Source: Nocardioidaceae bacterium (GTDB lineage Bacteria; Actinomycetota; Actinomycetes; Propionibacteriales; Nocardioidaceae). Taken from it: a stretch of 5,000 bases of DNA. The translations under genes and the position numbers were made by a program. Under the pieces are notes generated by a model. The model ran no database searches and had not been told where the DNA came from. It saw only the letters and a program-made list of their open reading frames with translations. This document shows positions 1 through 5,000 of this stretch, piece by piece. The DNA lies in the NCBI GenBank assembly GCA_013696065.1, contig JACCZJ010000148.1:1-5000 (forward strand), in the 5' to 3' direction. Position 1 is the first letter of the stretch, and every line of letters starts with the position of its first letter.

Positions 1-195
1 GCTGGGTCGCTGGGCGCCAGGTCGAGTCGACTCCCCGCCCACATCGACGAGGTCCGCCCCGTCGCGGTGCAGCGCCATACCGTGGCTGATGGCCGCCTCG
101 GGTGACAACCACGCTCCACCGTCGGAGAAGGAGTCGGGGGTGACATTGACGATGCCCATGACGAGGCAGCGGCCGGGTTGTGGAAGTCCCTCCAC
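1..195 (-). CDS. folP: Dihydropteroate synthase, N-terminal part (cut by window edge)
   Basis: FolP condenses 6-hydroxymethyl-7,8-dihydropterin pyrophosphate with p-aminobenzoate to give dihydropteroate in cytoplasmic folate synthesis; it is the sulfonamide target. The 65 visible residues carry both N-terminal family signatures: MGIVNVTPDSFSDGG (residues 13-27; Asn17 matches the residue that helps bind metal and pyrophosphate) and GADLVDVGGESTRPGA (residues 46-61). The usual family length is about 270-290 residues, so roughly three quarters lie beyond position 1. The GTG at 195-193 is chosen because it is the first start codon after the folE stop, which lies in the same frame. It gives a leader (VEGLPQPGRCLV) of the usual kind. 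The ATG at 159-157 would begin directly at the signature and looks too short. Only 3 nt separate it from folE and no strong ribosome binding site is visible, so translation probably depends on coupling to folE. Confidence 0.93.
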   Translation of the reverse strand, partial: MEGLPQPGRCLVMGIVNVTPDSFSDGGAWLSPEAAISHGMALHRDGADLVDVGGESTRPGAQRPS

Positions 196-198
196 CGA

Positions 199-801
199 TC
201 AGCCAAGGATGAGGCTCATCGCCTCGGCTCTGGTGGCGGGGTCACGGAGCTGACCGCGCACAGCGCTTGTCACTGTCTTGGACCCCGGCTTGCGCACGCC
301 CCGCATCGTCATGCAGAGATGCTCGCACTCGAAGACCACGATGACGCCTCGGGGCTCGAGGATTCGCATCAGCGAGTCGGCCACCTGGGTGGTCAGCCGC
401 TCCTGCACCTGGGGGCGCCGAGCGTAGAGGTCGACCAGCCGAGCTAGCTTCGACAGACCAGTGATGCGCCCTTCGGCGTTGGGGATGTAGCCGACGTGCG
501 CGACGCCGTGGAAGGGCACCAGGTGATGCTCACACGTGGACCAGACTTCGATGTCCTTGACGAGCACAAGCTCGTCGTGGCCGATGTCGAAGGTTGTGGT
601 GAGCACATCTTCGGGGTGCATCCGCAGACCGACGAACATCTCCGCATACGCGCGCCCAACCCGCGCGGGAGTATCGAGCAGCCCTTCGCGGGTGGGGTCC
701 TCTCCGATCGCCCAGAGCAGCTCACGTACCGCCGCCTCGACGCGTGCGTGGTCAAAATCGCCGGCAACACGATCCGGGACGGTTATCGGGTCAAGGCCCA
801 T
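199..801 (-). CDS. folE: GTP cyclohydrolase I
   Basis: FolE converts GTP to 7,8-dihydroneopterin triphosphate and formate, the first step of folate synthesis. It is a zinc enzyme that forms a large cytoplasmic homo-oligomer. The 200-residue length is usual for actinobacterial FolE. Visible hallmarks are DPTREGLLDTPARV (residues 35-48), STCEHHLVPFHG (88-99), ITGLSKLARLVD (113-124), RRPQVQERLT (128-137) and CEHLCMTMRGV (159-169). By comparison with the E. coli enzyme, Cys90, His93 and Cys163 should bind zinc, and His92 and His161 should be catalytic; all are present. The frame stays open to an ATG at 918, but that would add 39 basic, low-complexity residues lying wholly over the ftsH tail. The ATG at 801-799 gives the normal family N terminus (MGLDPITV). 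It lies 1 nt after the ftsH stop (TGA-C-ATG) with no strong ribosome binding site, so coupling to ftsH translation is likely. folP follows after 3 nt. Confidence 0.96.
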   Translation of the reverse strand: MGLDPITVPDRVAGDFDHARVEAAVRELLWAIGEDPTREGLLDTPARVGRAYAEMFVGLRMHPEDVLTTTFDIGHDELVLVKDIEVWSTCEHHLVPFHGVAHVGYIPNAEGRITGLSKLARLVDLYARRPQVQERLTTQVADSLMRILEPRGVIVVFECEHLCMTMRGVRKPGSKTVTSAVRGQLRDPATRAEAMSLILG

Positions 802-802
802 G

Positions 803-2863
803 TCAGTCTTGGCGGCCCAGCGGTGGTCCCAGCCCCGGCCCGGAAGGTGGCGAGCCCGGCGGACCAGTCGGCGGACTGGGCGAGCCGCCAGGCAGCGGAA
901 CCTGGGCGGTTTCTGCACCTGGCGAGATGCTGATCTCTGGCTTCGGCTCAGGTCGGCCGTTGGGCGACACGGGGACCTCGACCGGCGGAATGGCCGACGG
1001 CACCCTTGTGTCCGAGCCGGTCCACGCCGGCCGCTCGGGCTGCATCCGAATACGGGTGAAAAGCTCGGCCAGGCCCGCTCGATCGATTGTCTCCTTCTCG
1101 AGCAGCTGAGTCACCAAGCTGTCGAGCACGTCACGGTTGCGAACCAAGATGTCGAAGGCCTCTTGGTGTGCATTGGTGAGCAGCCGGTTGACCTCTTCGT
1201 CGATGATGGCCGCCACCTCTTCGGAGTAGTTGCGGCTGTGGCCTATGTCGCGGCCGAGGAACGGCTCACCATTGTCCTCGCCCAGCTTGACTGCACCGAT
1301 CCGCTCGCTCATGCCGTAGCTCGTCACCATCGCCCGAGCGACCTTGGTCGCCTTGTCGATGTCACTGGACGAGCCGGTGGTGGGGTCGTGGAAGATGAGT
1401 TGCTCGGCAGCAAGGCCGCCCAGGGCATAGGCCAGCTGGTTGAGCAGCTCGTTGCGTGAGACCGACGACTTGTCGCCCTCAGGCAACACCTGGGTGAAGC
1501 CCAGGGCCCGACCGCGGGGCAAGATGGTGATCTTGGTGACGGGGTCCGTGCCTGGCAACGCCGCAGCAACGAGGGCGTGCCCGCCCTCGTGGTAGGCAGT
1601 CATCAGTTTTTCTTGCTCACTCATCAGGTGCGAGTGGCGTTGCGGACCCATGCTGACGCGGTCGATCGCCTCGTCGAGCATCGTGGTGTCGATGAGTTTC
1701 TTGTCCAGCCGGGCCGTCAAGAGGGCGGCCTCGTTCAACACGTTGGCCAGGTCGGCTCCGGTGAATCCCGGGGTACGGCGAGCGACCAGCATCAAGTCGA
1801 CCCCGGGCGCAATCGGCTTGCCTCGTGAGTGAACCTGCAAGATCTTGTGGCGCCCGTCCATGTTGGGCGCCGCCACAGCGATCATGCGGTCGAAGCGGCC
1901 GGGTCGCAGCAGTGCCGGGTCGAGCACATCGGGCCGGTTGGTTGCCGCGATCAAGATGACGCCACCGCGGACGTCGAAGCCATCCATCTCGACGAGCAGC
2001 TGGTTGAGTGTCTGCTCGCGCTCGTCATGTCCACCGCCCAGACCGGCGCCTCGGTGGCGACCGACGGCGTCGATTTCGTCGATGAAGACGATGGCAGGGG
2101 CGTTGTTCTTGGCCTGCTCGAACAAGTCGCGCACCCGTGAGGCGCCGACACCGACGAACATCTCGACGAAGTCCGAGCCCGAGATCGTGTAGAACGGCAC
2201 GCTGGCCTCACCGGCCACGGCGCGGGCCAGCAGGGTCTTGCCGGTCCCGGGCGGTCCGTAGAGGAGAACACCCTTGGGGATTTTCGCTCCCACAGCCTGG
2301 AACTTGGCCGGCTGCTGGAGGAACTCCTTGATCTCGCCGAGTTCCTCGATCGCCTCCTCGCACCCGGCCACGTCGGCGAATGAGGTCTTGGGGGTGTCCT
2401 TGCTGACGATCTTGGCCTTCGACTTGGCGAACTGCATGACCCGTCCACCGCCGCCCTGCATGCTGTTCATGAGGAAGAAGAACAAGAACAGGATCAAGAT
2501 GATGGGCAAGAACGTGCCAAGGATGCTCCACAGCACGCTCGGCTGCGGCACCTCGACGTCATAGGAGCCCTCTATTTCGCCCGCTGCGACCTGCTCTTCG
2601 ACGAGGGCGAGGATGTCAAGCTGTTGGTCAGTCAGCCACTGGGCGGCGATCTTGCTGCCGTCGTCGAGCGTGGCCTCGATCTGCTGTTCACCGTCGATGA
2701 AGGTGATCTCTTTGACGTCACGAGTATCTTCGATGTGCTCGATCATCGTCGCGGTGTCTACTTCTTTGGGGTCGCCGCTGGACGACACGACATCGAGCAC
2801 GATCAAGACCACGATGCCAAAGAGGATGACCCACATCCAGGGTCCGCGGAACAAACGCTTCAC
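803..2863 (-). CDS. ftsH: ATP-dependent membrane zinc protease FtsH
   Basis: FtsH is a membrane-anchored hexameric AAA+ protease that extracts and degrades misassembled membrane proteins and unstable regulators. With the GTG at 2863 it has 686 residues. In order: membrane segment 1 (about 9-27), an extracytoplasmic domain (about 28-110), membrane segment 2 (about 113-131), a Gly-rich linker, Walker A GPPGTGKT (203-210), pore loop MFVGVG with Phe236, Walker B IVFIDEID (258-265), and the second region of homology with arginine fingers Arg320 and Arg323. The protease domain follows, with the zinc motif HEGGH (425-429) and the likely third ligand Asp501 in SSSDIDKAT. A Pro/Gly/Ser-rich tail covers about the last 75 residues. 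One oddity is Leu484 where most FtsH proteins have Arg (GGR-x-AE). The start is uncertain: the first in-frame GTG is at 2902 (699 residues), but the only good Shine-Dalgarno-like sequence lies just downstream of it. The 2863 start gives MKRLFRGPW, which matches relatives. folE starts 1 nt after the stop. Confidence 0.96.
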   Translation of the reverse strand: MKRLFRGPWMWVILFGIVVLIVLDVVSSSGDPKEVDTATMIEHIEDTRDVKEITFIDGEQQIEATLDDGSKIAAQWLTDQQLDILALVEEQVAAGEIEGSYDVEVPQPSVLWSILGTFLPIILILFLFFFLMNSMQGGGGRVMQFAKSKAKIVSKDTPKTSFADVAGCEEAIEELGEIKEFLQQPAKFQAVGAKIPKGVLLYGPPGTGKTLLARAVAGEASVPFYTISGSDFVEMFVGVGASRVRDLFEQAKNNAPAIVFIDEIDAVGRHRGAGLGGGHDEREQTLNQLLVEMDGFDVRGGVILIAATNRPDVLDPALLRPGRFDRMIAVAAPNMDGRHKILQVHSRGKPIAPGVDLMLVARRTPGFTGADLANVLNEAALLTARLDKKLIDTTMLDEAIDRVSMGPQRHSHLMSEQEKLMTAYHEGGHALVAAALPGTDPVTKITILPRGRALGFTQVLPEGDKSSVSRNELLNQLAYALGGLAAEQLIFHDPTTGSSSDIDKATKVARAMVTSYGMSERIGAVKLGEDNGEPFLGRDIGHSRNYSEEVAAIIDEEVNRLLTNAHQEAFDILVRNRDVLDSLVTQLLEKETIDRAGLAELFTRIRMQPERPAWTGSDTRVPSAIPPVEVPVSPNGRPEPKPEISISPGAETAQVPLPGGSPSPPTGPPGSPPSGPGLGPPLGRQD

Positions 2864-3017
2864 GTTCTCTAACCGAGGCGGATGCCCCGTTCCTCCTTGC
2901 ACTAAGTCACAGCTGTCTCAACCATTGTCGCCTACGAATCCAAATCGATACGCCACACACCAGAACGCTTGCGGAGAGTAGACGAGACGCCCACCGTGTG
3001 TAGCGCTTCGTGGAGAG
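2864..3017. other. ftsH-hpt intergenic gap (154 bp)
   Basis: This gap between the hpt stop and the preferred ftsH start is the longest non-coding stretch in the window, and a natural place for an ftsH promoter. I find no convincing -35/-10 pair and no strong Rho-independent terminator for hpt. It holds an imperfect direct repeat, a weak long-range stem and a Shine-Dalgarno-like AAGGAGG (listed separately). If the GTG at 2902 is the true ftsH start, the gap shrinks to 3017-2903. Confidence 0.6.
2892..2898 (-). promoter_or_regulatory. Shine-Dalgarno-like AAGGAGG near the ftsH start
   Basis: On the minus strand AAGGAGG lies 1 nt after the GTG at 2902-2900 and 28 nt before the GTG at 2863-2861. 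It therefore cannot serve the first and is too far from the second by the usual 5-10 nt rule. No ATG, GTG or TTG stands at normal spacing after it. It is a near-perfect match to the anti-Shine-Dalgarno core, but what it does is unclear. Confidence 0.45.
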
Positions 3018-3018
3018 T
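2964..3018. repeat. Imperfect direct repeat upstream of ftsH
   Basis: On the plus strand AACGCTTGCGGAGAGT (2964-2979) and AGCGCTTCGTGGAGAGT (3002-3018) share CGCTT and GAGAGT around a variable centre. The copies start 38 bp apart, and the second ends inside the hpt stop codon. This could be a paired protein-binding site upstream of ftsH or simply chance; only two copies exist and they differ in length by 1 bp. Confidence 0.35.
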
Positions 3019-3569
3019 CAGGTGTACACGTGGGGAGCGAGTGTCGCTATCGAGCGCAGGTTGCGGTAGCGCTCGGCGTAGTCGAGACCGAAGCCGACGA
3101 CGAACTCGTTGGGTATGTCGAAGCCGACATACCTCACGTCGACGGCCATCTGTTGCGCGCCGGGTTTGCGCAGCAGCGCGCAGATCTCCACCGAGGCTGG
3201 ACCGCGCGACTGGAGGTTGGCGACCAGCCACGACAGGGTGAGGCCGGTGTCGATGATGTCCTCGGCGATGAGGACGTGCCTGCCCATGATGTCGGTGTCG
3301 AGGTCCTTGAGGATGCGCACCACACCCGACGAGGCCGTACCTGAGCCGTATGACGAGATGGCCATCCAGTCCATCGCGACATGCCGGTCGAGGGAACGCG
3401 CCAGATCGGCCATCACCATGACGGCACCTTTGAGGACTCCCACGACAAGGATGTCGCGACCTGCGTAGTCGATCTCGATCTCGCGCGCGAGCTCCCTGAT
3501 CCGAGACTGGATCTCGTCCTCGGTGATGAGGACTCGGGCCAGATCTGACTCGACGTGCTTGTCGTCCAC
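3018..3569 (-). CDS. hpt: Hypoxanthine (guanine) phosphoribosyltransferase
   Basis: Hpt salvages hypoxanthine, and usually guanine, by joining the base to PRPP to form IMP or GMP with release of pyrophosphate; it is a cytoplasmic, Mg-dependent enzyme. The 183-residue length fits the family. Visible motifs are VGVLKGAVMVMADLAR (residues 43-58), the flexible-loop motif SSYGSGT (72-78), the PRPP-binding signature VLIAEDIIDTGLT (99-111, with acidic Glu103-Asp104) and the base-binding region RKP...YVGFDIPNEFVVGFGLDYAERYRNL from residue 134 to 171. The frame is open to a GTG at 3581, but I chose the GTG at 3569. It has a GGAG 6 nt upstream and gives VDDKHVESDL, the normal actinobacterial start, whereas the upstream GTG has no ribosome binding site. 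tilS lies 139 bp upstream and ftsH follows after a 154-bp gap, the conserved tilS-hpt-ftsH order. Confidence 0.95.
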   Translation of the reverse strand: MDDKHVESDLARVLITEDEIQSRIRELAREIEIDYAGRDILVVGVLKGAVMVMADLARSLDRHVAMDWMAISSYGSGTASSGVVRILKDLDTDIMGRHVLIAEDIIDTGLTLSWLVANLQSRGPASVEICALLRKPGAQQMAVDVRYVGFDIPNEFVVGFGLDYAERYRNLRSIATLAPHVYT

Positions 3570-3575
3570 GGATGT

Positions 3576-3579
3576 CTCC
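3576..3579 (-). promoter_or_regulatory. Ribosome binding site deciding the hpt start
   Basis: GGAG lies 6 nt upstream of the GTG at 3569-3567 (GGAG-ACATCC-GTG on the minus strand). It overlaps the codons that follow the alternative upstream GTG at 3581, which has only CCACCCACAACA before it. This favours the shorter 183-residue Hpt. Confidence 0.6.
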
Positions 3580-3633
3580 ACTGTTGTGGGTGGGCTGGAG
3601 GAGTGCGCAGGGGTGCGTTGGCCACAGTATCGA

Positions 3634-3644
3634 CTTGTTACAAG
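3634..3644. repeat. Short perfect palindrome CTTGTTACAAG
   Basis: Five-base arms CTTGT and ACAAG flank a single central base, about 65 bp upstream of the hpt start. Dyads of this size often act as operator half-sites, but one this short is also expected by chance. No regulator is implied by the neighbouring genes. Confidence 0.35.
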
Positions 3645-3708
3645 GTGGGGAGGCTATAGCGGACGTGGAGTCTCATCAGCGGCCCGAGGTGCTGACACGT
3701 CGGTGAGT

Positions 3709-4707
3709 TCACTGCCTCCGAAGCTTCAACTCCAGCAGGTGGCCATGCCGGGTCGCTGCCACCTGCCCGGGCAGATCCAGCGCCCCCTGCCCACGCCAGC
3801 TGATCACGAGCTGGTCTACAGCCTCGATGTGCGCCGCCGACAGGTCGTTTCCCGGCGCCCCCGCCGCGATCGCGGCCAACCTGATGGCCCGCCAACGCAG
3901 CGCGGGCAAGGCGGGCGCCAACGAGTCGACGTCGAGGAGCTGAGCATCGGCTGCCTCGTGAGCAACGACACGGGCCTGCCGAAGCAGGTCGTCGGCCAGA
4001 GCGTCGAGTGCGTCGGCGTCCTGCCTTGCCAGTGTGGCGGTGCGCGCGAGCGCCTCCGCCACGCCGGGGCCGAGCTCACGTTCGAGCACCGGCAAGACGT
4101 CGTGGCGCACCCGCGCCCGGGTGTAGCGGCGATCTTCGTTGTGCGGATCGCTCCACTCCGCCAGCCCGAGCACCGCGCACGCGCGGCGTGTGGTGGCCCG
4201 GGACACCGAGAGCAGTGGCCTGCGAAAACAGCTTCTGCGGCCCGACATACCCGCCAGGGAGCGCAACCCGCTGCCGCGAGCCAGGCCGAGGAGCACCGTT
4301 TCGGCCTGGTCGTCGAGCGTGTGGCCTAGCAGCACTGTCGCCCTGAGGGGGGCAGCGTGGGTCTCGAGGGCCTGATAGCGCGCGGACCGGGCGGCAGCCT
4401 CAGGTCCGGACCCGTCTGCTGCGACGGACACGGGCAAGACGTCCGATCGTGTGCACCCGAGGTCGAGCAGCTGACTCGCCACCTGGTGGGCCAGCTCACT
4501 GGAGCCTTTCTGCAGGCGATGGTCGACGGTGGCGCCCGTGACGACCCAGCCAGCCTTCCGGCCCTCGAAGACCGTTGCCGCAGCCAGAGCCAACGAGTCG
4601 GCCCCGCCCGAGCAGGCGACGACGACCCGGGTACCAGCTCCAAGGTCGACGAGGTCGACGCGGACTGCGCGGCGTACGTCTGCAACCGCTGGATCGAGTC
4701 TGCTCAT
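3709..4707 (-). CDS. tilS: tRNA(Ile)-lysidine synthase
   Basis: TilS attaches lysine to the wobble cytidine (C34) of tRNA-Ile(CAU) using ATP. This switches the tRNA from AUG to AUA decoding and from methionine to isoleucine charging, and the gene is normally essential. The N-terminal N-type ATP-pyrophosphatase domain shows the P-loop CSGGADSLAL (residues 32-41), VDHRLQ (61-66), EAAARSARYQ (103-112), GHTLDDQAETVLLGLARGSG (128-147), the RPLL segment (163-166) and DPHNEDRRYTRARVRHDVLP (187-206). The region from about 210 to 320 fits the TilS substrate-binding domain. At 332 residues it is the short actinobacterial form; E. coli TilS is longer and has an additional C-terminal domain. The ATG at 4707 is 12 nt after the upstream metalloprotease stop, without a strong ribosome binding site. 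The short spacing suggests co-transcription with that gene. Confidence 0.95.
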   Translation of the reverse strand: MSRLDPAVADVRRAVRVDLVDLGAGTRVVVACSGGADSLALAAATVFEGRKAGWVVTGATVDHRLQKGSSELAHQVASQLLDLGCTRSDVLPVSVAADGSGPEAAARSARYQALETHAAPLRATVLLGHTLDDQAETVLLGLARGSGLRSLAGMSGRRSCFRRPLLSVSRATTRRACAVLGLAEWSDPHNEDRRYTRARVRHDVLPVLERELGPGVAEALARTATLARQDADALDALADDLLRQARVVAHEAADAQLLDVDSLAPALPALRWRAIRLAAIAAGAPGNDLSAAHIEAVDQLVISWRGQGALDLPGQVAATRHGHLLELKLRRQ

Positions 4708-4719
4708 CGAGAAGTCAGC

Positions 4720-5000
4720 TCACGCGTGGATGCGGGTCACCCATGCAGCGGGGTCGGCGATCTCGGCCTTGGTAGGCAGGTTGTCGGGGCCCGCCCAGAC
4801 GGCGTTGAAGCCGTCCATGCCGACCTTGTCGATGGCCCCACGGACGAACACCGCGCCATCGCGGTATTGCCTCATCTTGGCGTCGAAACCGAGCAGGCGG
4901 CGCAACAGCTGGTCGAGTGCGCCGGCACCCTCGCGGCGGGTGCTGAACTTCTTGCGAATCTCGGCGACAGAGGGGATAACGCTGGGCCCTATCCCGTCCA
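4720..5000 (-). CDS. Putative zincin-type metalloprotease (DUF2342), C-terminal part
   Basis: The last 92 full codons are visible; the rest lies beyond position 5000. The tail matches my knowledge of the actinobacterial DUF2342/Zincin_2 family, sometimes labelled coenzyme F420 biosynthesis-associated. Typical pieces are LDQLLRRLLGFDAKMRQYRD (about 64 to 45 residues from the end), VGMDGFNAVWAGPDNLP (about 33 to 17 from the end) and the terminal ADPAAWVTRIHA. The zinc motif expected for the family is not in this part, so catalytic competence cannot be judged here. The first in-frame ATG, at 4905, is internal, because coding similarity continues upstream to the window edge. This gene commonly sits next to tilS in actinobacterial genomes, and here it ends 12 nt before tilS. 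Its cellular role is not established; the F420 link is a family label, not something the sequence shows. Confidence 0.85.
   Translation of the reverse strand, partial: DGIGPSVIPSVAEIRKKFSTRREGAGALDQLLRRLLGFDAKMRQYRDGAVFVRGAIDKVGMDGFNAVWAGPDNLPTKAEIADPAAWVTRIHA

Larger units (their letters stand above)
3570..3708. other. tilS-hpt intergenic gap (139 bp)
   Basis: This non-coding stretch between the tilS stop and the hpt start is a possible promoter region for hpt and the genes after it. It is visibly more A/T-rich than the flanking genes around 3625-3660. I cannot assign a confident -35/-10 pair or a terminator hairpin with a U tract. The one clear element is a short palindrome at 3634-3644. 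Confidence 0.5.

Noticed and set aside
199..918. Longer folE reading with 39 extra N-terminal residues
   Set aside because: The extension overlaps the ftsH tail, is Arg-rich and unlike any FolE N terminus, while the ATG at 801 gives the normal family start 1 nt after the ftsH stop.
536..1459. Long open frame on the plus strand (307 codons) opposite ftsH and folE
   Set aside because: It is antisense to two unmistakable genes. Its product is Arg/Ser/Pro-rich low-complexity sequence with no recognisable motif, as expected from G/C-rich third positions opposite a real gene.
2864..3017. Possible terminator after hpt or clear sigma-70-type promoter for ftsH
   Set aside because: No G/C-rich hairpin followed by a T run, and no -35/-10 pair with acceptable hexamers and 16-18-bp spacing, could be found on the minus strand.
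3570..3581. Longer hpt reading starting at the GTG at 3581
   Set aside because: It has no ribosome binding site and adds only four residues, while the GTG at 3569 has GGAG at 6-nt spacing and the usual family N terminus.
2941..3637. GTATCGAYTTG found once on each strand (2941-2951 minus, 3627-3637 plus) in the two gaps
   Set aside because: The two 11-mers differ at one base, sit in opposite orientation and at different distances from the genes; the match is too short to separate from chance.
3523..4329. Long open frame on the plus strand (268 codons) opposite hpt and tilS
   Set aside because: It spans the hpt start, the gap and most of tilS in antisense. The product has no family features, and the frame is explained by codon bias of tilS.
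1..5000. Novel system, mobile element, CRISPR array or defence island
   Set aside because: Every long coding stretch is accounted for by a known housekeeping family in a conserved order. I see no terminal inverted repeats, repeat-spacer pattern, integrase or transposase.

Overview
The window is a compact block of housekeeping genes from a high-G+C Gram-positive bacterium. All genes lie on the minus strand, so transcription runs from position 5000 towards position 1. High G+C with G/C-rich third codon positions, frequent GTG starts, the gene order and protein sequences close to actinobacterial families all point to Actinobacteria. The FtsH start (MKRLFRGPW-like) and its Cys-containing DVAGCEEAIEEL segment recall the Nocardioides/Propionibacteriales side of the phylum. 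This placement is from memory of families, not from a search.

In transcription order the window holds: the C-terminal part of a DUF2342/zincin-type putative metalloprotease (4720-5000, cut by the window edge); tilS, tRNA(Ile)-lysidine synthase (3709-4707); a 139-bp gap; hpt, hypoxanthine phosphoribosyltransferase (3018-3569); a 154-bp gap; ftsH, the membrane AAA+ zinc protease (803-2863, possibly to 2902); folE, GTP cyclohydrolase I (199-801); and the first 65 codons of folP, dihydropteroate synthase (1-195, cut by the window edge). Spacing is 12 nt between the metalloprotease and tilS, 1 nt between ftsH and folE, and 3 nt between folE and folP. The two larger gaps, upstream of hpt and of ftsH, are the only places with room for promoters or operators.

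The genes cover tRNA decoding (TilS), purine salvage (Hpt), membrane protein quality control (FtsH) and the start of folate synthesis from GTP (FolE, FolP). The tilS-hpt-ftsH-folate order is a widely conserved cluster, and folate genes such as folB and folK would be expected beyond position 1. I see no mobile element, CRISPR array, tRNA, rRNA, phage gene or defence system. No exciting new system is evident. The points worth a second look are small: an oddly placed Shine-Dalgarno-like sequence at the ftsH start, a Leu replacing a usually conserved Arg in the FtsH protease domain, and short repeats and a palindrome in the two intergenic gaps.
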